From positions 281,482 through 345,481 of the forward strand of contig VXCM01000050.1 in NCBI GenBank assembly GCA_014773175.1: a DNA stretch of 64,000 nt, in the 5' to 3' direction. Position 1 is the stretch's first letter, and the number at the start of each line of letters is the position of its first letter. The notes beneath the pieces are model-generated. The model did not search any database, was not told the origin of the DNA, and saw only the letters and a program-made list of their open reading frames with translations. A program made the position numbers and the translations under genes. Origin of the DNA: Lucifuga dentata (lineage: Eukaryota; Chordata; Actinopteri; Ophidiiformes; Bythitidae). Shown here in pieces: positions 13,801 through 60,939 of this stretch.

Positions 13801-16800
13801 ATAAATGCCTTGGATATATCCTCATAAGGCAAAGAACACATACGTCAAGCAACAGCCACAATCGAACAGTCTCTTTGTTCAGTACATTCAAAATAAATAC
13901 AGAAGACAGAATGATTTTTCAGAGATCAAAGAACACAGCATTGAAGGTATAGTTGTTGCATAAACATACAAAGTTGAGATCCAGGTCCAGACCTTGACCA
14001 TTTTGTTACTCTATCCTTCACAGTGTCTCTATTTGAGAGCATAGAGCTATGATGTCAGAAATTCACAATGAATACAAATTCAGGTATGAGCTCATATCCT
14101 GTCTAGGGGACATTTCTCCGGGGGGGGGGGNGGGGGGGGGGAGGGGGACTGTGGTTGCAGACCGCAGACACTGTAACACTTTTGATTGACCATCCTAGTC
14201 AGACAGTTTACTTAATCAAAACAAGTTTAAAAAGGCCAGACATTGATGTTCTTCATTTGACTTTAGTTTCCAAATTTAACTTCAGTCATCTAACGGCTGG
14301 CTGGCTTTCAGGCATATCTACAGTCATACCATGTGCCAGATGAAATTACTTAAATTGCGGAAATAATATAGAATATGATTTCTAGAGAAACTACTGTGAA
14401 ATGCTAGAGGCCACAATGAAGAGTCATTGACCATATAGAGAAGTGAAAAGAACAAAAAAAGGGCAGCAAACACAGGGAACTGGAGGAATGTGGGATATCA
14501 GGAGGGCAAAAAGAGATTCAGAAAGAATAGTCATGAATTTGGACACTGAATGGAGAAAAGGTAATGGATGAAGGAGTGACAGATGAAGGATACTACCAAT
14601 ATTTACAATAGAAAAAAACAGAGAACATGGGGGAGAGTAATTTGGAGGACTTTAAGGATATAAAAGAAAAGAGGATGGACGGAAAATGAATCATTAAGAG
14701 CTGGAGAAGGGGACACCAGAGAAATGTACAGAGGGCTGACAGAGGACAGGGAGAGTAGGATGGTGAATCTGTCAGCCTGTGGCACTGCACCCACATATCA
14801 CCCCTCTGCTCCAGAACTGCACTCAAAACTATACACATACACATACAGGCCTAGTGTGGAGCAGAGAGTGTGTAAACTGCCTGACACCACTGCTGGTAAA
14901 CAATATAACACAGCAGACCACTGACTGGCCTGCTGAGTCAGTAAAGCTGTGCCCTGAGAAGGGTTTAGTTAGCTCTTTCATCAGGAGGGTCAAGGTTTGG
15001 GGTTAGCATTTTTGGTCTGTGAGAGCAGGAAGAATGAATGAAAGAAGAAGTAAGAGACATGTTAGCTTTGGAAAAGGAGATGGGGAAGGTACACTGTAAG
15101 TCACTTCATTGGATCAGACTGTCAGCTTCATGGCTAAAATATATACATTTGAACAGGTTAACAGATGTGGTAGGAGCATGGTGGAAGAGTGGTGGAAGGA
15201 GGAGTAAAGCTTTGGAGAAGGGATGAGGGGGACAGGAGCTGTTTAGAATGGAAAAGGGATGAAGGAAGAGAGGAGTGCAGAGTTTTAGAAATGGAATGAA
15301 TAAAGGGAGGGTTAGAAAAAAGAAAAGTAATGAAAATAACAGGGTTAATGCTGGAACCGTGAAGGAAGACAGGGTGGCAATATGGAAAAGGGTTTAAGGA
15401 GAGGCCTAGTAGAGACGAGGATGAAGATTCCATTGTGTTCCCAATTCAATATGTTTAACTCTTTCTTCAGTGTATTTAAGTTAGAGCACTTTGAGGTTAG
15501 TTGTCTTGCTGAGGGCACTTCAGTTGTGAGGGCGATGCACAGATATAAAATAGGAAATCAGATGACAACCAAAAGCCTGTGTTGAAAGTATTTACTATAT
15601 GTTTGGGGGGGAAAGGGATGACATGATTGAAAAAAACGGTTGGAAGGAGTTGTGGTTGGACTCTTCAATTCAGTGAAGAATTGTAATGTGGAAGATTTCC
15701 ACAGGGGAAGCGTTTAAATGTTAGGGTATGACATTAATTACACCACCTAGGAATCTGTAATTCAGTGCTTGTAGAAATGTTTCTTGAAAAAAGAAACCAG
15801 AGGCAGCAGAATAAAGCAGTTTTGTTTAACCTTAAATGCAACATCTAAACAACTTGGACTGTTGAACTGATCTAGCTTTAATTAGGGTTCTCTTCACAAA
15901 GTCAGACAAATAAGTAAATGTTGTTTTCTTTGTAATTTTCATTAAGAGTTTTGTCTAGTTACAATTCAGTAGAACCTACTAAGTCACAACTACATAACTT
16001 TGAAACTCCACAACTGAATTGTAAAATACTTACTTCAAATTCTTCATTGTCCGATTAATGGAAGCTGGATGGTATATCAAAATATTTCTACACACTCTTA
16101 AATAAAGCTATCCTCCTCACATAAATCTCTTAATGATTTGTTCACTACTAGCTTTTGTCAATCTTCCCAAACCCATTATTGTGTCCTCTCTCCACCCTTC
16201 TAACCTATCTACTCCCTCCTCCTCCCTTCTTCCAAAGAACTCAGTGACATTACCTGGCCATGCCCGGACTGGAGAAACCTGCTGGGACAATGAGAACATC
16301 AAGGCGGGGAAAGGGATGGACTCCTAGAATGGCGTGGGCTGCAGCCAAACATCGAGGCAACAAGGTGAGGACACACATCTGCAAAAGGAAAAAAATAGCA
16401 CTTAAGTCTTTTTTTCTGCTCTCGTTTGCTTTAATAAATTCACCACAACTAACCCTGACAGCAGTCATTATAAACACTCTAGGTCAGAAGTTCCAGCAGC
16501 AATATGTGCCACGTGTGTATATGCTAAGGTAGCATTTCAGAAAAAAATTAATTCTCATTTATATCAAGACGAATGTTTAAAATGGCTACTGATATAATAA
16601 GGTCTGATACGTTTAACATCCTGCCAAGGTGTGGAATTAAAAACTGCTGGCACAGTGACACAAACATTAACTTGTGCTGACTGTCAGTTTTCTAATCAAA
16701 TAAAATATAATTAGCTGGAGTTTCAGTGGCTCTTTATCAAAACTCCACCTGGGCCTTTTGCAGCAGGCAGACAGGGGCAAACACACGGTGAGGAATCACC

Positions 16801-19725
16801 CGCTGGGACCTGGCCAACTGCTCAGTAAATCGGCAAGGGTAGTCGCCATGGGAACAAGAGATGCCGTCATCCACCATGCCTGAATAATCAGTTACAGAGA
16901 CCCCCTGATCCTCAAGGGAAGAGTAAGAGAATGCAGCGTCTGAGCGGGTGGTCAGGTCTCTGCTGTAGCAGATTAAAATGGGAAAGAAAGTTTAATCCAA
17001 GGTTAATGAAGAAAATTGAATGAAATTTCATTGTGAAAGAATATACAGTGCTAGCGGCAGAAAATTAAATATGCCACAATATGCCCTGTCTCCCTGTGCT
17101 AAGCATGGAAATGAAAGCAATGGAAATATGGAATATATACATGTACGTCACAAAGGCAAACCACACCAATTCCAAAAATATCTAAGTGCAGACATGCAAT
17201 CTCATTCACTCTAAATCCAATATCCAGCATTAACTCCATCCTCAGCATCAGAACTGTTCCAAGGGTTTCGAGCAACATCCAAGTTTCCTTCCAGCCATTC
17301 AGGGAAAATAAAGGCGTTCCTTGTAGTGGGAGATTCCTGGGGCCGGCAGCAGGCTACGGCTGGCCTGCTGCTGGAGGAAAACCATGAGGGGAGGAGGAGG
17401 ATTACTGGAAACCCAGAGGCAGACCTGCCAACATGCTGGGCAATGGAGAGGAGACCCCAACCCAGCCTAACCCTGCCCTGCCCACAGCAAACTAGCCCTG
17501 TCTAAGGCACCGGGGCCCAGGCTTCACACGATATCCTTTACCAGAGCTATAAACTTAATGTCAGCTTTACTTTTTTGTCTCCAAAAATAATTTCTGCAGG
17601 ACAGGCTTGTGCTTTTCTTCACTTTGAACCCACTGCACTGTGGCATACGCTTCAGTACTTGTCATAAAAAGCTGAATGAGCGCTGCACTCTATCCATCAC
17701 CTTGACTTCACCTGTATCGTTTTTGGTATGGTGAAGGGAAAGTTTTGCCATGGAATGCTGAAGAGCTAGACTTGGGTTAATGGCAGTCTGGAGAGGTGGC
17801 AGTCTTATGACGAGAAAAGAACACAGTAAAAATAATAAAATACCTGCCAGTCTGGAGTGAGGAACCCTTTATTTTTTCACTGCTACAGATTCCAAGTGCA
17901 GGCACAAGCCCAGCCTCAGTCTGTAACCTGGGCCCGGTCCTGGGGTTGGCCGTACTGCCACAATCAAGCCTGTTCCTAACACCGCTGTCCAAGTCAGTGG
18001 GAAGTTCTGCTGTGACTTGGCACCAGTGGCCCACTGCCAAGGTGAAGGTGGATGCAGGCATGGGCATAGTGACATAGTAATTCCAGATTAAGAAACCTGC
18101 AGACAGCAGGAAATCAATGAAAATGTCAGACAGAGGAAGCAGTGGAAATAATAAAAAGAGAATGATGCAGAAAAGCAGAGGGGAAAAAATCAATTATAAG
18201 TGAAGAAAAATAAAACCAGTACAATTCAGAACAAACATGCAATTAATAATTAACCACATAACCCCCGATTGTCACTGTAAAGGTAAAGACGTGATGGCTT
18301 ACGTGTTTCCCCATCTTCAATAGGTATGGCCTGATCCTCCCCACTCATCAAAACCACACACTCACTGGGGGCCCGCACTGTTGCCTGCCATGTTGACATG
18401 GCAACAGGAGGCTCCTGGCAGGGGAAGAGGGCTCGGTTGTTGATCGGAGAACCAGCAGTGTAAACACACACCCTACAAGGGTAAACAATGGTAAACTATA
18501 AACAACCCTCATTGCAATGCTCAAAGGATCCACACACACAAACACAAAAGCAACCATACACATAGAGTGGAATATAATAGCTTGAGGTGCATTTGAAGGT
18601 GAATTAAAGAATCTGTCTTCTTCTATTCTAACATGGCAAATTCAGAATATTACACAGTAATTCAGATGGCATGGATCAGAGCTGGTGTAATGCAGACAAA
18701 GCTGAATCAAATGTTACCAGGTATGAAATCTTATAGTGGCATTATAATAATGCCACTATAATAATGCCACTGGATAGTTTTATGGTTCTACTCCTTCCAA
18801 AGACAAACCTGTTATCCTGATCTTTGGTCCACCTCACAGAGCCTCCTGTTGGTTTAGTCTCATAGCAGATCCTCAGAGCTCGAGGAAAGTCCTGAGGGCA
18901 TGTGACCCCCCTCTTCCTTATCTGCAGACTCCAGCGGTCTGTATGAAAATGCAGTGACCCACCATCCTGAGCACCAGGAGCACGGCTACCCTGCAAGAAG
19001 AGCTGCTGCCGCTGCCTCCACTGGCTCGAGGGGAAGGAGATAATTTTCTGAATGAGGGCTGCAGACAGGCTGACTGAGCTGACTCCTGACCTTTCATCCT
19101 CATTGAGGAAGCTAGACATGGCTGATACAGAGGTGACATCCACCTCTTCAACCTTTGACACGACAAGGTCACAACAGTCCAGCACCAAGGTGAAATCACC
19201 ATTACTGGTGTTTTCCCACAATGTATCAGAGTGTGAAGACTGAACATTTGTAGCTTCAGGTCCAATTCGCAAACTCACCCCAGACAGAACCTGACATTCA
19301 GACCTGTTTCTTTCTCGACCAGCAAAGCTCTTCCCCATCCTTGCAGCATTCTCAAGTCCTTTGTTGTCACTCTTCCTCCATTCCTCTGAGTCCTCTAGAG
19401 CCCTATATACAGTACCATCTCCAGCTCTATCCCAATCCCTTGTACCATCCTCTGCTGCATCCACATTCCAAAATTGACACAAGGATCCAGTCTGACTCCT
19501 GCTAGCCTCCCCATCCCCAACTCCTTCTCCAGCTCCAACCCTGTGCTCCAGCCCAGTCCTCAAGTCATGGCACGGCTCCAGGAACAGAACTACATTACCG
19601 GTGATGACTCTCCTGTCAAAGTGAACAGTCAAGTCCAGTACATAGTGCTTGACCAGAATGTGGCTGGTATTGGCCCGGAGTGGGAGGTCATCTGTATCTG
19701 GGTCTAGGTCCCCATCAGGCTCCAT
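256..19725 (-). CDS. aopep: Aminopeptidase O, 5' part (7 coding exons; 3' part outside window)
   Basis: M1-family zinc aminopeptidase that removes N-terminal residues from peptides; in mammals AOPEP is reported to act on peptides with N-terminal arginine, including angiotensin III. Spliced exons read continuously for 1997 nt (665 codons plus 2 nt). N-terminal landmarks are DDLPLRANTSHILVKHYVLD, LVLDCCDL, GSPINNRALFPCQEPPVAMS and NYYVTMPMPASTF. The zinc site is HEIAH at residues 591-595, then 18 residues, then E614 in WISEGFA, so all metal ligands and the catalytic Glu are present. The usual M1 GAMEN exopeptidase motif is replaced by GMAS-P, as I recall for human AOPEP. The start ATG at 19725 has G at -3 and +4 and an in-frame stop 18 nt upstream. 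HEXXH begins at 591, against 479 by my recollection of human AOPEP, so poorly conserved linkers in exons 2, 4 and 5 are expanded. The C-terminal domain lies past base 1. Confidence 0.93.
371..414. repeat. (AG)22 microsatellite at splice acceptor
   Basis: Twenty-two AG units. Read on the gene strand this is an uninterrupted CT tract ending 8 nt before the exon 8 CAG, so it functions as the polypyrimidine tract of aopep intron 7. Confidence 0.95.
825..1050. repeat. Possible decayed DNA-transposon or other dispersed repeat
   Basis: GC-rich island in an AT-rich intron, with reiterated GGTTATACTTG / TTTATACTTGGG motifs at one side and GGCAGCGGCGGCC at the other. The composition differs from the flanks and resembles end regions of fish DNA transposons, but no transposase is readable and target-site duplications are not clear. 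The family is not assigned. Confidence 0.3.
1150..1258. repeat. GC-rich dispersed-repeat-like block
   Basis: Block rich in GGCC (GGCCACCGGCCCATCGCC, GGCCAGCCCACTGATGG) sharply bounded by AT-rich sequence and followed by a TA microsatellite. It looks like a fragment of a fish dispersed repeat; no coding content. The family is unknown to me. Confidence 0.35.
1258..1350. repeat. Compound TA/CA microsatellite
   Basis: Alternating TA, CA and GT runs containing palindromes such as TATATACACGTGTATATA; self-complementary on both strands. Confidence 0.85.
1391..1467. repeat. Near-perfect inverted repeat (hairpin)
   Basis: Left arm 1391-1426 and right arm 1431-1467 pair over about 36 positions, with one single-base bulge and two mismatches, across a 4-base loop. 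Shared arm core: CAGTTTCCTATGTTTA. It sits 33-109 nt inside intron 7, just after the exon 7 donor. It may be a miniature inverted-repeat element or a structured RNA; the flanks give no clear target duplication. Confidence 0.85.
1500..1713 (-). CDS. aopep: aopep exon 7 (zinc-binding active site)
   Basis: Carries the catalytic core: PHIVFLSQSVL, then LCHEIAHSWFGL, ARDWTEEWISEGFATYLED and WAQAQQ. HEIAH supplies two His ligands and the general-base Glu; the third ligand is the Glu in ISEGFA, exactly 18 residues later. The first base completes Ser (AG/C) of the GMAS motif from exon 6, 14.5 kb upstream. Donor CAGCAG/gtacag, acceptor TTCCCAG. Confidence 0.96.
4601..4630. repeat. (TG)15 microsatellite
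   Basis: Fifteen perfect TG units in aopep intron 6. Confidence 0.95.
6728..6754. repeat. Poly(T) tract
   Basis: Uninterrupted T run on the + strand in aopep intron 6. No retroelement body is recognised next to it. Confidence 0.9.
7499..7530. repeat. Poly(A) tract with a single N
   Basis: A run interrupted by C and one N at 7512; probable assembly join within a homopolymer. Confidence 0.85.
7835..7903. repeat. Imperfect GT microsatellite
   Basis: GT units interrupted by TCTG and TTTG variants in aopep intron 6. Confidence 0.9.
8826..8954. repeat. Perfect 64-nt direct duplication around one N
   Basis: Bases 8826-8889 and 8891-8954 are identical, including the same 12-T run, with a single N at 8890. 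This is the pattern of two contig ends that overlap but were not merged, so it is probably not a biological tandem repeat. Confidence 0.9.
11892..12250 (+). mobile_element. Deleted Tc1-like transposon remnant
   Basis: Bounded by TA on each side (11890-11891, 12251-12252). The terminal inverted repeats match closely over about 27 nt: left CAGTGGAGTCCAAAAATCTG, right on the reverse strand CAGTGGGGTCCAAAAGTCTG, both continuing AGACCAC. The 359-nt body keeps only the transposase C-terminus: SCWDNLSHQVLHKLVTSMPA, then after a frameshift AVIKAKGGYTKY and a stop. It cannot encode a working transposase. Confidence 0.88.
13541..13558. repeat. (CT)9 microsatellite
   Basis: Short perfect CT run in aopep intron 6. 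Confidence 0.8.
16254..16378 (-). CDS. aopep: aopep exon 6
   Basis: Reads MCVLTLLPRCLAAAHAILG then HPFPRLDVLIVPAGF and SPGMA. It covers the segment before the zinc site where M1 enzymes carry GAMEN; AOPEP instead has GMAS-P, the S being completed across the splice. Phase 0 in, 2 out. Donor GCCAG/gtaatg, acceptor TTTTGCAG. Confidence 0.94.
16749..16959 (-). CDS. aopep: aopep exon 5
   Basis: Encodes SCSHGDYPCRF and RVIPHRVFAPVCL, both close to AOPEP (CSHMEYPCRF, IIPHRVFAPVCL). The upstream half (RSDAAFSYSSLEDQG) is variable linker. The acceptor reads ACAGCAG/AGACC, a NAGNAG tandem, so a one-residue (Ser) isoform is possible in frame. Confidence 0.93.
16960..17843 (-). other. aopep: aopep intron 4
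   Basis: No exon seen. A GC-rich segment about 17,330-17,530 (GGGGCCGGCAGCAGGC and an inverted GCCTGCTG) stands out from the AT-rich surroundings. It could be a regulatory or conserved non-coding element, but nothing in the sequence proves it. Confidence 0.5.
17844..18096 (-). CDS. aopep: aopep exon 4
   Basis: Begins FLIWNYYVTMPMPASTFTLA, the conserved YYVTMPMPASTF block, followed by VGHWCQ and a long variable stretch (TDLDSGVRNRLDCGSTANP) that seems longer than in mammals. Phases 2-nt in and 2-nt out. Donor GGCAG/gtattt, acceptor CTGCAG. Confidence 0.92.
18303..18472 (-). CDS. aopep: aopep exon 3
   Basis: Encodes VCVYTAGSPINNRALFPCQE and PPVAMSTWQATVRAP, then VVLMSGED, almost the strongest conserved N-terminal block of AOPEP. 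Donor ACAC/gtaagc, acceptor CTTGTAG. Confidence 0.96.
18732..18771. repeat. Palindrome with overlapping direct repeat
   Basis: Arms 732-744 and 748-760 (TATAGTGGCATTA and its complement) form a perfect 13-bp stem with a 3-nt loop. ATAATAATGCCACT is also repeated at 744-757 and 758-771. It lies 38-77 nt inside aopep intron 2, after the donor. Confidence 0.85.
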
Positions 19726-19760
19726 GTCACACAAATGGGGTCAAAGGTTAGCAAAGGAAC
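18809..19760 (-). CDS. aopep: aopep exon 2 (first coding exon)
   Basis: Contains 35 nt of 5' UTR (19726-19760) and 917 coding nt from the ATG at 19725. Conserved islands: DDLPLRANTSHILVKHYVLD at the start, DFTLVLDCCDLVV and KVEEVDVTSVS in the middle, FHTDRWSLQIRK and ALRICYETKPTGGSVRWT at the end. The acidic, charged middle (about residues 55-150) has no recognisable domain. Acceptor CATCTCTAG, donor AACAG/gtttgt. The open frame continues a little past the donor, but DNR/VCVYTAG shows the true join. Confidence 0.94.
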
Positions 19761-21681
19761 CTAGAGATGAAAAGCAACCATCAGTGAAATAAGGCTTAAT
19801 TTACATTGTTTTGTCTTACCAGGGGCACAACTGTTTTTTTTTTTTTTTTTNTTTTTTTTTTTTTTTGTTATGTCTTAAAGGAATTTACTCAGTGCATGTT
19901 TATGCAAGTTTAGTACAAAATTGTTAATCAATATCCAATAGCTTCCTGTGGACTAAAGTATTTGCTTCAGAGAGAGAATGAAATGTTCTAACACTGCAGT
20001 GCGATGCAGCCAAATCTGTCAGTATCTGATCCTCAAAGTGTCACATCCCACCAATTCACATATTCCACCAATATTATCAAACAGGGAAAAAACGTTTTGC
20101 AGTTCCATTTTCATCTGTTTATGACAAAGTATTATTAAAACTTCAACCCAGAACCAGGGCACCTAACTAGCCAGTATCCTATATTCAGTTTCTCCTACAT
20201 GAGTCTCTGCTGTCACAATCCCTCCATTTAGGCCTGCTCCAGGCATGAAGTAGGCTTGGCAGGACAGAGGTGTGCAATTACCATTTACAGCAAAAATTCC
20301 TCAGAGGCTCCTCAGTGCAGCAGTATAATCATAAAAAAATGAATGTACAAAAACAGACGATAATATATACACTTAAAAGCAGTGGCATCTCCTGTTATTG
20401 TCAGAAGTGGGCTGAAAACAATCCCTCTGCAGTCTGTCTGACTAATCTGCTCCTTGCCGAACAGTAACACATTAACTGATGGGTTTTGAGGCTCCAGGTT
20501 AGACTGAGCACATAGGCTGGTATGAGCTTGCTGCAGTAATATTACACAGAAAGGTTATGAAGTTACCTTAAACTATTTAAGAGTGAAGCCTGTGGGTACA
20601 GATCATGGTGCTTGGTTGTATAGCATACTTATAATTTAAAAAAAAAAAAAAAAAANTTAAAAAAAAAAAAAAAAAAGTAAGAGCCTGCCATCCATGTATG
20701 CTAAATGTCAATCAACCTTCACAGTGGCATGTACTACAGTTAAAGGGTGGATCTGTAAACAAAACCAGACTCAATTAGAAACTCATAAAAACATCAGCAG
20801 ACCTTCTGGCATTACCTGGATTTTTGCATTTTACTAATAAAATGTGGTCCGATCTTAATGTAAGTCAAATACAACATGCTTAAAGTAATGATTTAAAAAA
20901 AATACACATCATTTAAATATTAACAGTCTAAGTTTCTAAAAGGCACTCAAATTCTGGTTACTGACAGCCTTCAATAAAAGAACCTAAACAAATTTCAGAG
21001 GCTCTTAAAAGAATAATTGCAGATAGGCACAATGCTGGAAAACGCTCTAAAGTTCTACAGTAAGACTGAAAGGAGAGAGAGTTGTTAATACAACTAATCC
21101 CAGAAATTTAATGAAATGAAACGGTTTTGTATTGAGAAAGAAATGGTCCAGACTCCAACTTCCTCCTCACGGTTGAGCAAATCTTATCAGCAGGTACAGG
21201 AAACGTTTGGTGGAGGTTATTGCTGCTAAAAAAGGTTCTACCAGTTATTAAATACAGTACGAGGTTAGAGCCTGGACGGTGAATGATTTAAAAAAATCTG
21301 TTCAATAAAGGCATGAAAAGTACTATTCTTTGTGGGTCAATAGCTTAGGCACAATCCGCATGGCTTACTAACTTTCTTGTCACTGTACTCTCATACACGT
21401 TGAATTCGTATAAGGAAATCTGGCGGCGCAGTATACGGTGACACACCTGGACACCTACATGCATATTGTTAACGTGCCTCAAATATAACATTTAGTTTTA
21501 TGTTTTTGTGTATGCAATGACGAGCTGTAACTTCACAGCAGAAGTTCGTTGTCTGTCATTATTACAGACTCGGCGTACATAACTACAGTAGCCAGAAATA
21601 AACATTCAAAGCAGCTGTTTCTAGCAACGTGAAAAAACAGCATCCAAACGTTATCCTGAGTAAATGAAATCGACAACTAAC
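19761..21681 (-). other. aopep: aopep intron 1
   Basis: Joins the non-coding first exon to exon 2. It holds a poly(T) tract with N at 19851 and a poly(A) tract with N at 20656, both probable assembly joins. No other gene seen. TTCACAGTGGC at 20719 resembles the miR-27 5' end, but the rest of the mature sequence is absent. Confidence 0.65.
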
Positions 21682-21790
21682 CTGTTTGTATCCCGCATGT
21701 CGTGGCGAATAATTATGACATAAAACTCAGCGCGACTTCAGAAGGTTGTAGTTTCTGGGCGCTTCCCACTGTATGACGCAGATTTGTAGT
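21682..21790 (-). promoter_or_regulatory. aopep: aopep non-coding first exon and proximal promoter (putative)
   Basis: On the minus strand a CpG-containing stretch (GGGAAGCGCCCAGAAACTAC, TCGCGCTGAG) ends in a good donor, AAACAG/gttagt. There is no useful ATG and it would join the exon 2 acceptor. ACTACAA occurs twice, and TGACGCA, a CRE-like half site, reads on the + strand. The upstream boundary and start site are not determined; the 3' boundary is firm only as a splice-site prediction. Confidence 0.55.
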
Positions 21791-23262
21791 TTCACTGATT
21801 GTTCACTGATTATGGGGAAAGGCTTCTTATTATGAGCAAAAATAGACTCATAAGCCAACGTAAATATATTATTTGATTAAATTAATAATAGATTACACTA
21901 CTACTATTTAATTGACAATTGTATTACAATTTGTTCATTAATGCATTAACAAATGGTATTTTTTCTATTTCTGTAATGATAAAATAATAATACAAAATAT
22001 TTCTGTCAGCATGTATAAAATCAGTTTAATAATGAATGTGGCATTTGTTTCAAATTGATATGAAATATAATTGTTTAAAAATATAGTGACAGGTTACTAA
22101 TAAGCAGTAAGCAGATATGTTATATTTATGACAACACTTTGTTTAAAAAAGTAGCTGCTTGGCCATTTTTAAGTGCTAATAATTTGAAACTTAACAATAA
22201 AAATAGTCAATAAATGCAGGACAAATATACATATATTAATTTTTATTCCCGTGCACGACCATAACATTGTATGCATGACAAGTTGAAATTCCACATTTGA
22301 TAAACATTACATATCAACATACAAAACAGATGAAGAAAACAATGCAGTTTCCAGTGATTGAATGCCAGTGATGCATCTTAAAACACAAACTCTACAATAT
22401 ACAGGATGCCTCAAAATAGTTATACAAGTTTAAATGACTTAAGTTGTAAAAGTTCAGTCATTGTCATATTAATGAGACATTTAGAATACTTAAACAGTAA
22501 ATAAATAATAGATGTACCTGAAACTGAATATTAATATTGTGTATAAAATGTACACCTACTTTTGAAACATCCAGCTGCAAAAGAATATAAAGTGATATTC
22601 TTAAAAATGTGATAATTTCTGCAAATTAAATTTATCTTTTGGAATATGTTGTAACTCATGAAGAAATCTAAGTTTGCATGGTAAAACATGATTGTGTGGA
22701 GTGAAATATTACATACATCTCTGGTTAAGTATCATGGTTGAAAAGTAAATAATAATGAAGCTAAATGCACCACTGTGTCTGTATATCAGGGGAAGTGGTC
22801 TATTTACATCCATCCATCTACTGAAACCACTGGAGCATACACTGAGACTATTGAGTCCAGTTTACCAAATTATTACCAGTTAACATCATTATTACTATAT
22901 TAATCTAAAAAATATATTTCCAGAAAATAAAATGCAAAATATTTTCTCATATGTTTGTAAACATCTGATTTGGAATTATATGCTTTAATACCTCTACTAT
23001 ATACATAATGTGGATTTAAAGATAAGACTTGTGATTGATCCATATCCACATCCCGTGAGACAACTCTTGATAAGTTAAATCTGCTAATAGCTACATGGCC
23101 TCAGTATGGCCTCAAGAGTTAACAAAGGAATTTATATCTATTTTTCAGTGCATGAATCCATCCATTGTTGTTCTAACTGGCACCTTTAGCCAGAAACAGT
23201 TATCATCACTGAGTACAAAGTGACTTCAGTACATTAGCAAACTGTTGTATTCCATGCATACT

Positions 23263-23306
<44 letters not shown>

Positions 23307-23809
23307 TTCATATTTCCTCTCTCTCTCTCTGCACACACACACAGGCCCTGGGCCAGCAAGGACCTCAGAGAGTAACTCTAGTCTGCTTCATTACCAACCC
23401 AGAGGAAATGTTTGCAGAATTATTAGGACTTGCAGTTATTTACAAAGAAAATCAACAGAGCAAAGACATCTGATGTTCGTCATTGTACAGTGAAACGCTC
23501 AGAAGCTACAGTTTGTGTCAGATCCCCACCTTTCCATTATGTAATGTGCTTATCCTTTTGCCTCCTGTAACAAACAACCATACAATAATAAAAGGGAACG
23601 TACAGCAAACACTCCATAAACACTGGTGAATGCTGGATTGTTGAGAAACTGATTGCGAGTCCTCCAGTGCAGAAACAATGGACTGTGCTCCCTCAGAGGT
23701 TATCACCGGTGGTTCCTTTACTCCTCTTTCATCTTATCTCTTCTTTTCCTCTCTCGGTGGTGTGACATCCAAGCCTGCCATAGAGCTTTCTCAGACGAGC
23801 TGTGGTATC
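21791..23809 (-). other. Intergenic region and probable dock8 3' UTR
   Basis: About 2 kb of AT-rich sequence between the dock8 stop and the aopep first exon. On the minus strand ATTAAA occurs at 22984-22989 and AATAAA at 22242-22247; either could be the dock8 polyadenylation signal. A CA microsatellite lies at 23268-23302. No ORF of interest. Confidence 0.5.
23268..23302. repeat. (CA)n microsatellite
   Basis: About 17 CA units, within the likely dock8 3' UTR. Confidence 0.92.

Positions 23810-60939
<37,130 letters not shown>

Larger units (their letters stand above)
1714..16253 (-). other. aopep: aopep intron 6 (14.5 kb)
   Basis: Large intron separating GMA from S of the peptidase core. I see no exon or RNA gene. 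It holds microsatellites, homopolymer tracts containing single Ns (7512, 10025, 14131), a 64-nt tandem duplication around the N at 8890, and a deleted Tc1-like element at 11.9-12.25 kb. Open frames inside are short, unconserved-looking and low-complexity. Confidence 0.8.

Noticed and set aside
16250..16477. Extended frames around aopep exon 6 in both directions
   Set aside because: The splice sites and AOPEP homology define only 16254-16378; the rest is intron.
20715..20740. TTCACAGTGGC resembling miR-27
   Set aside because: Only the first 11 nt fit, there is no hairpin, and no miR-23 or miR-24 lies nearby.
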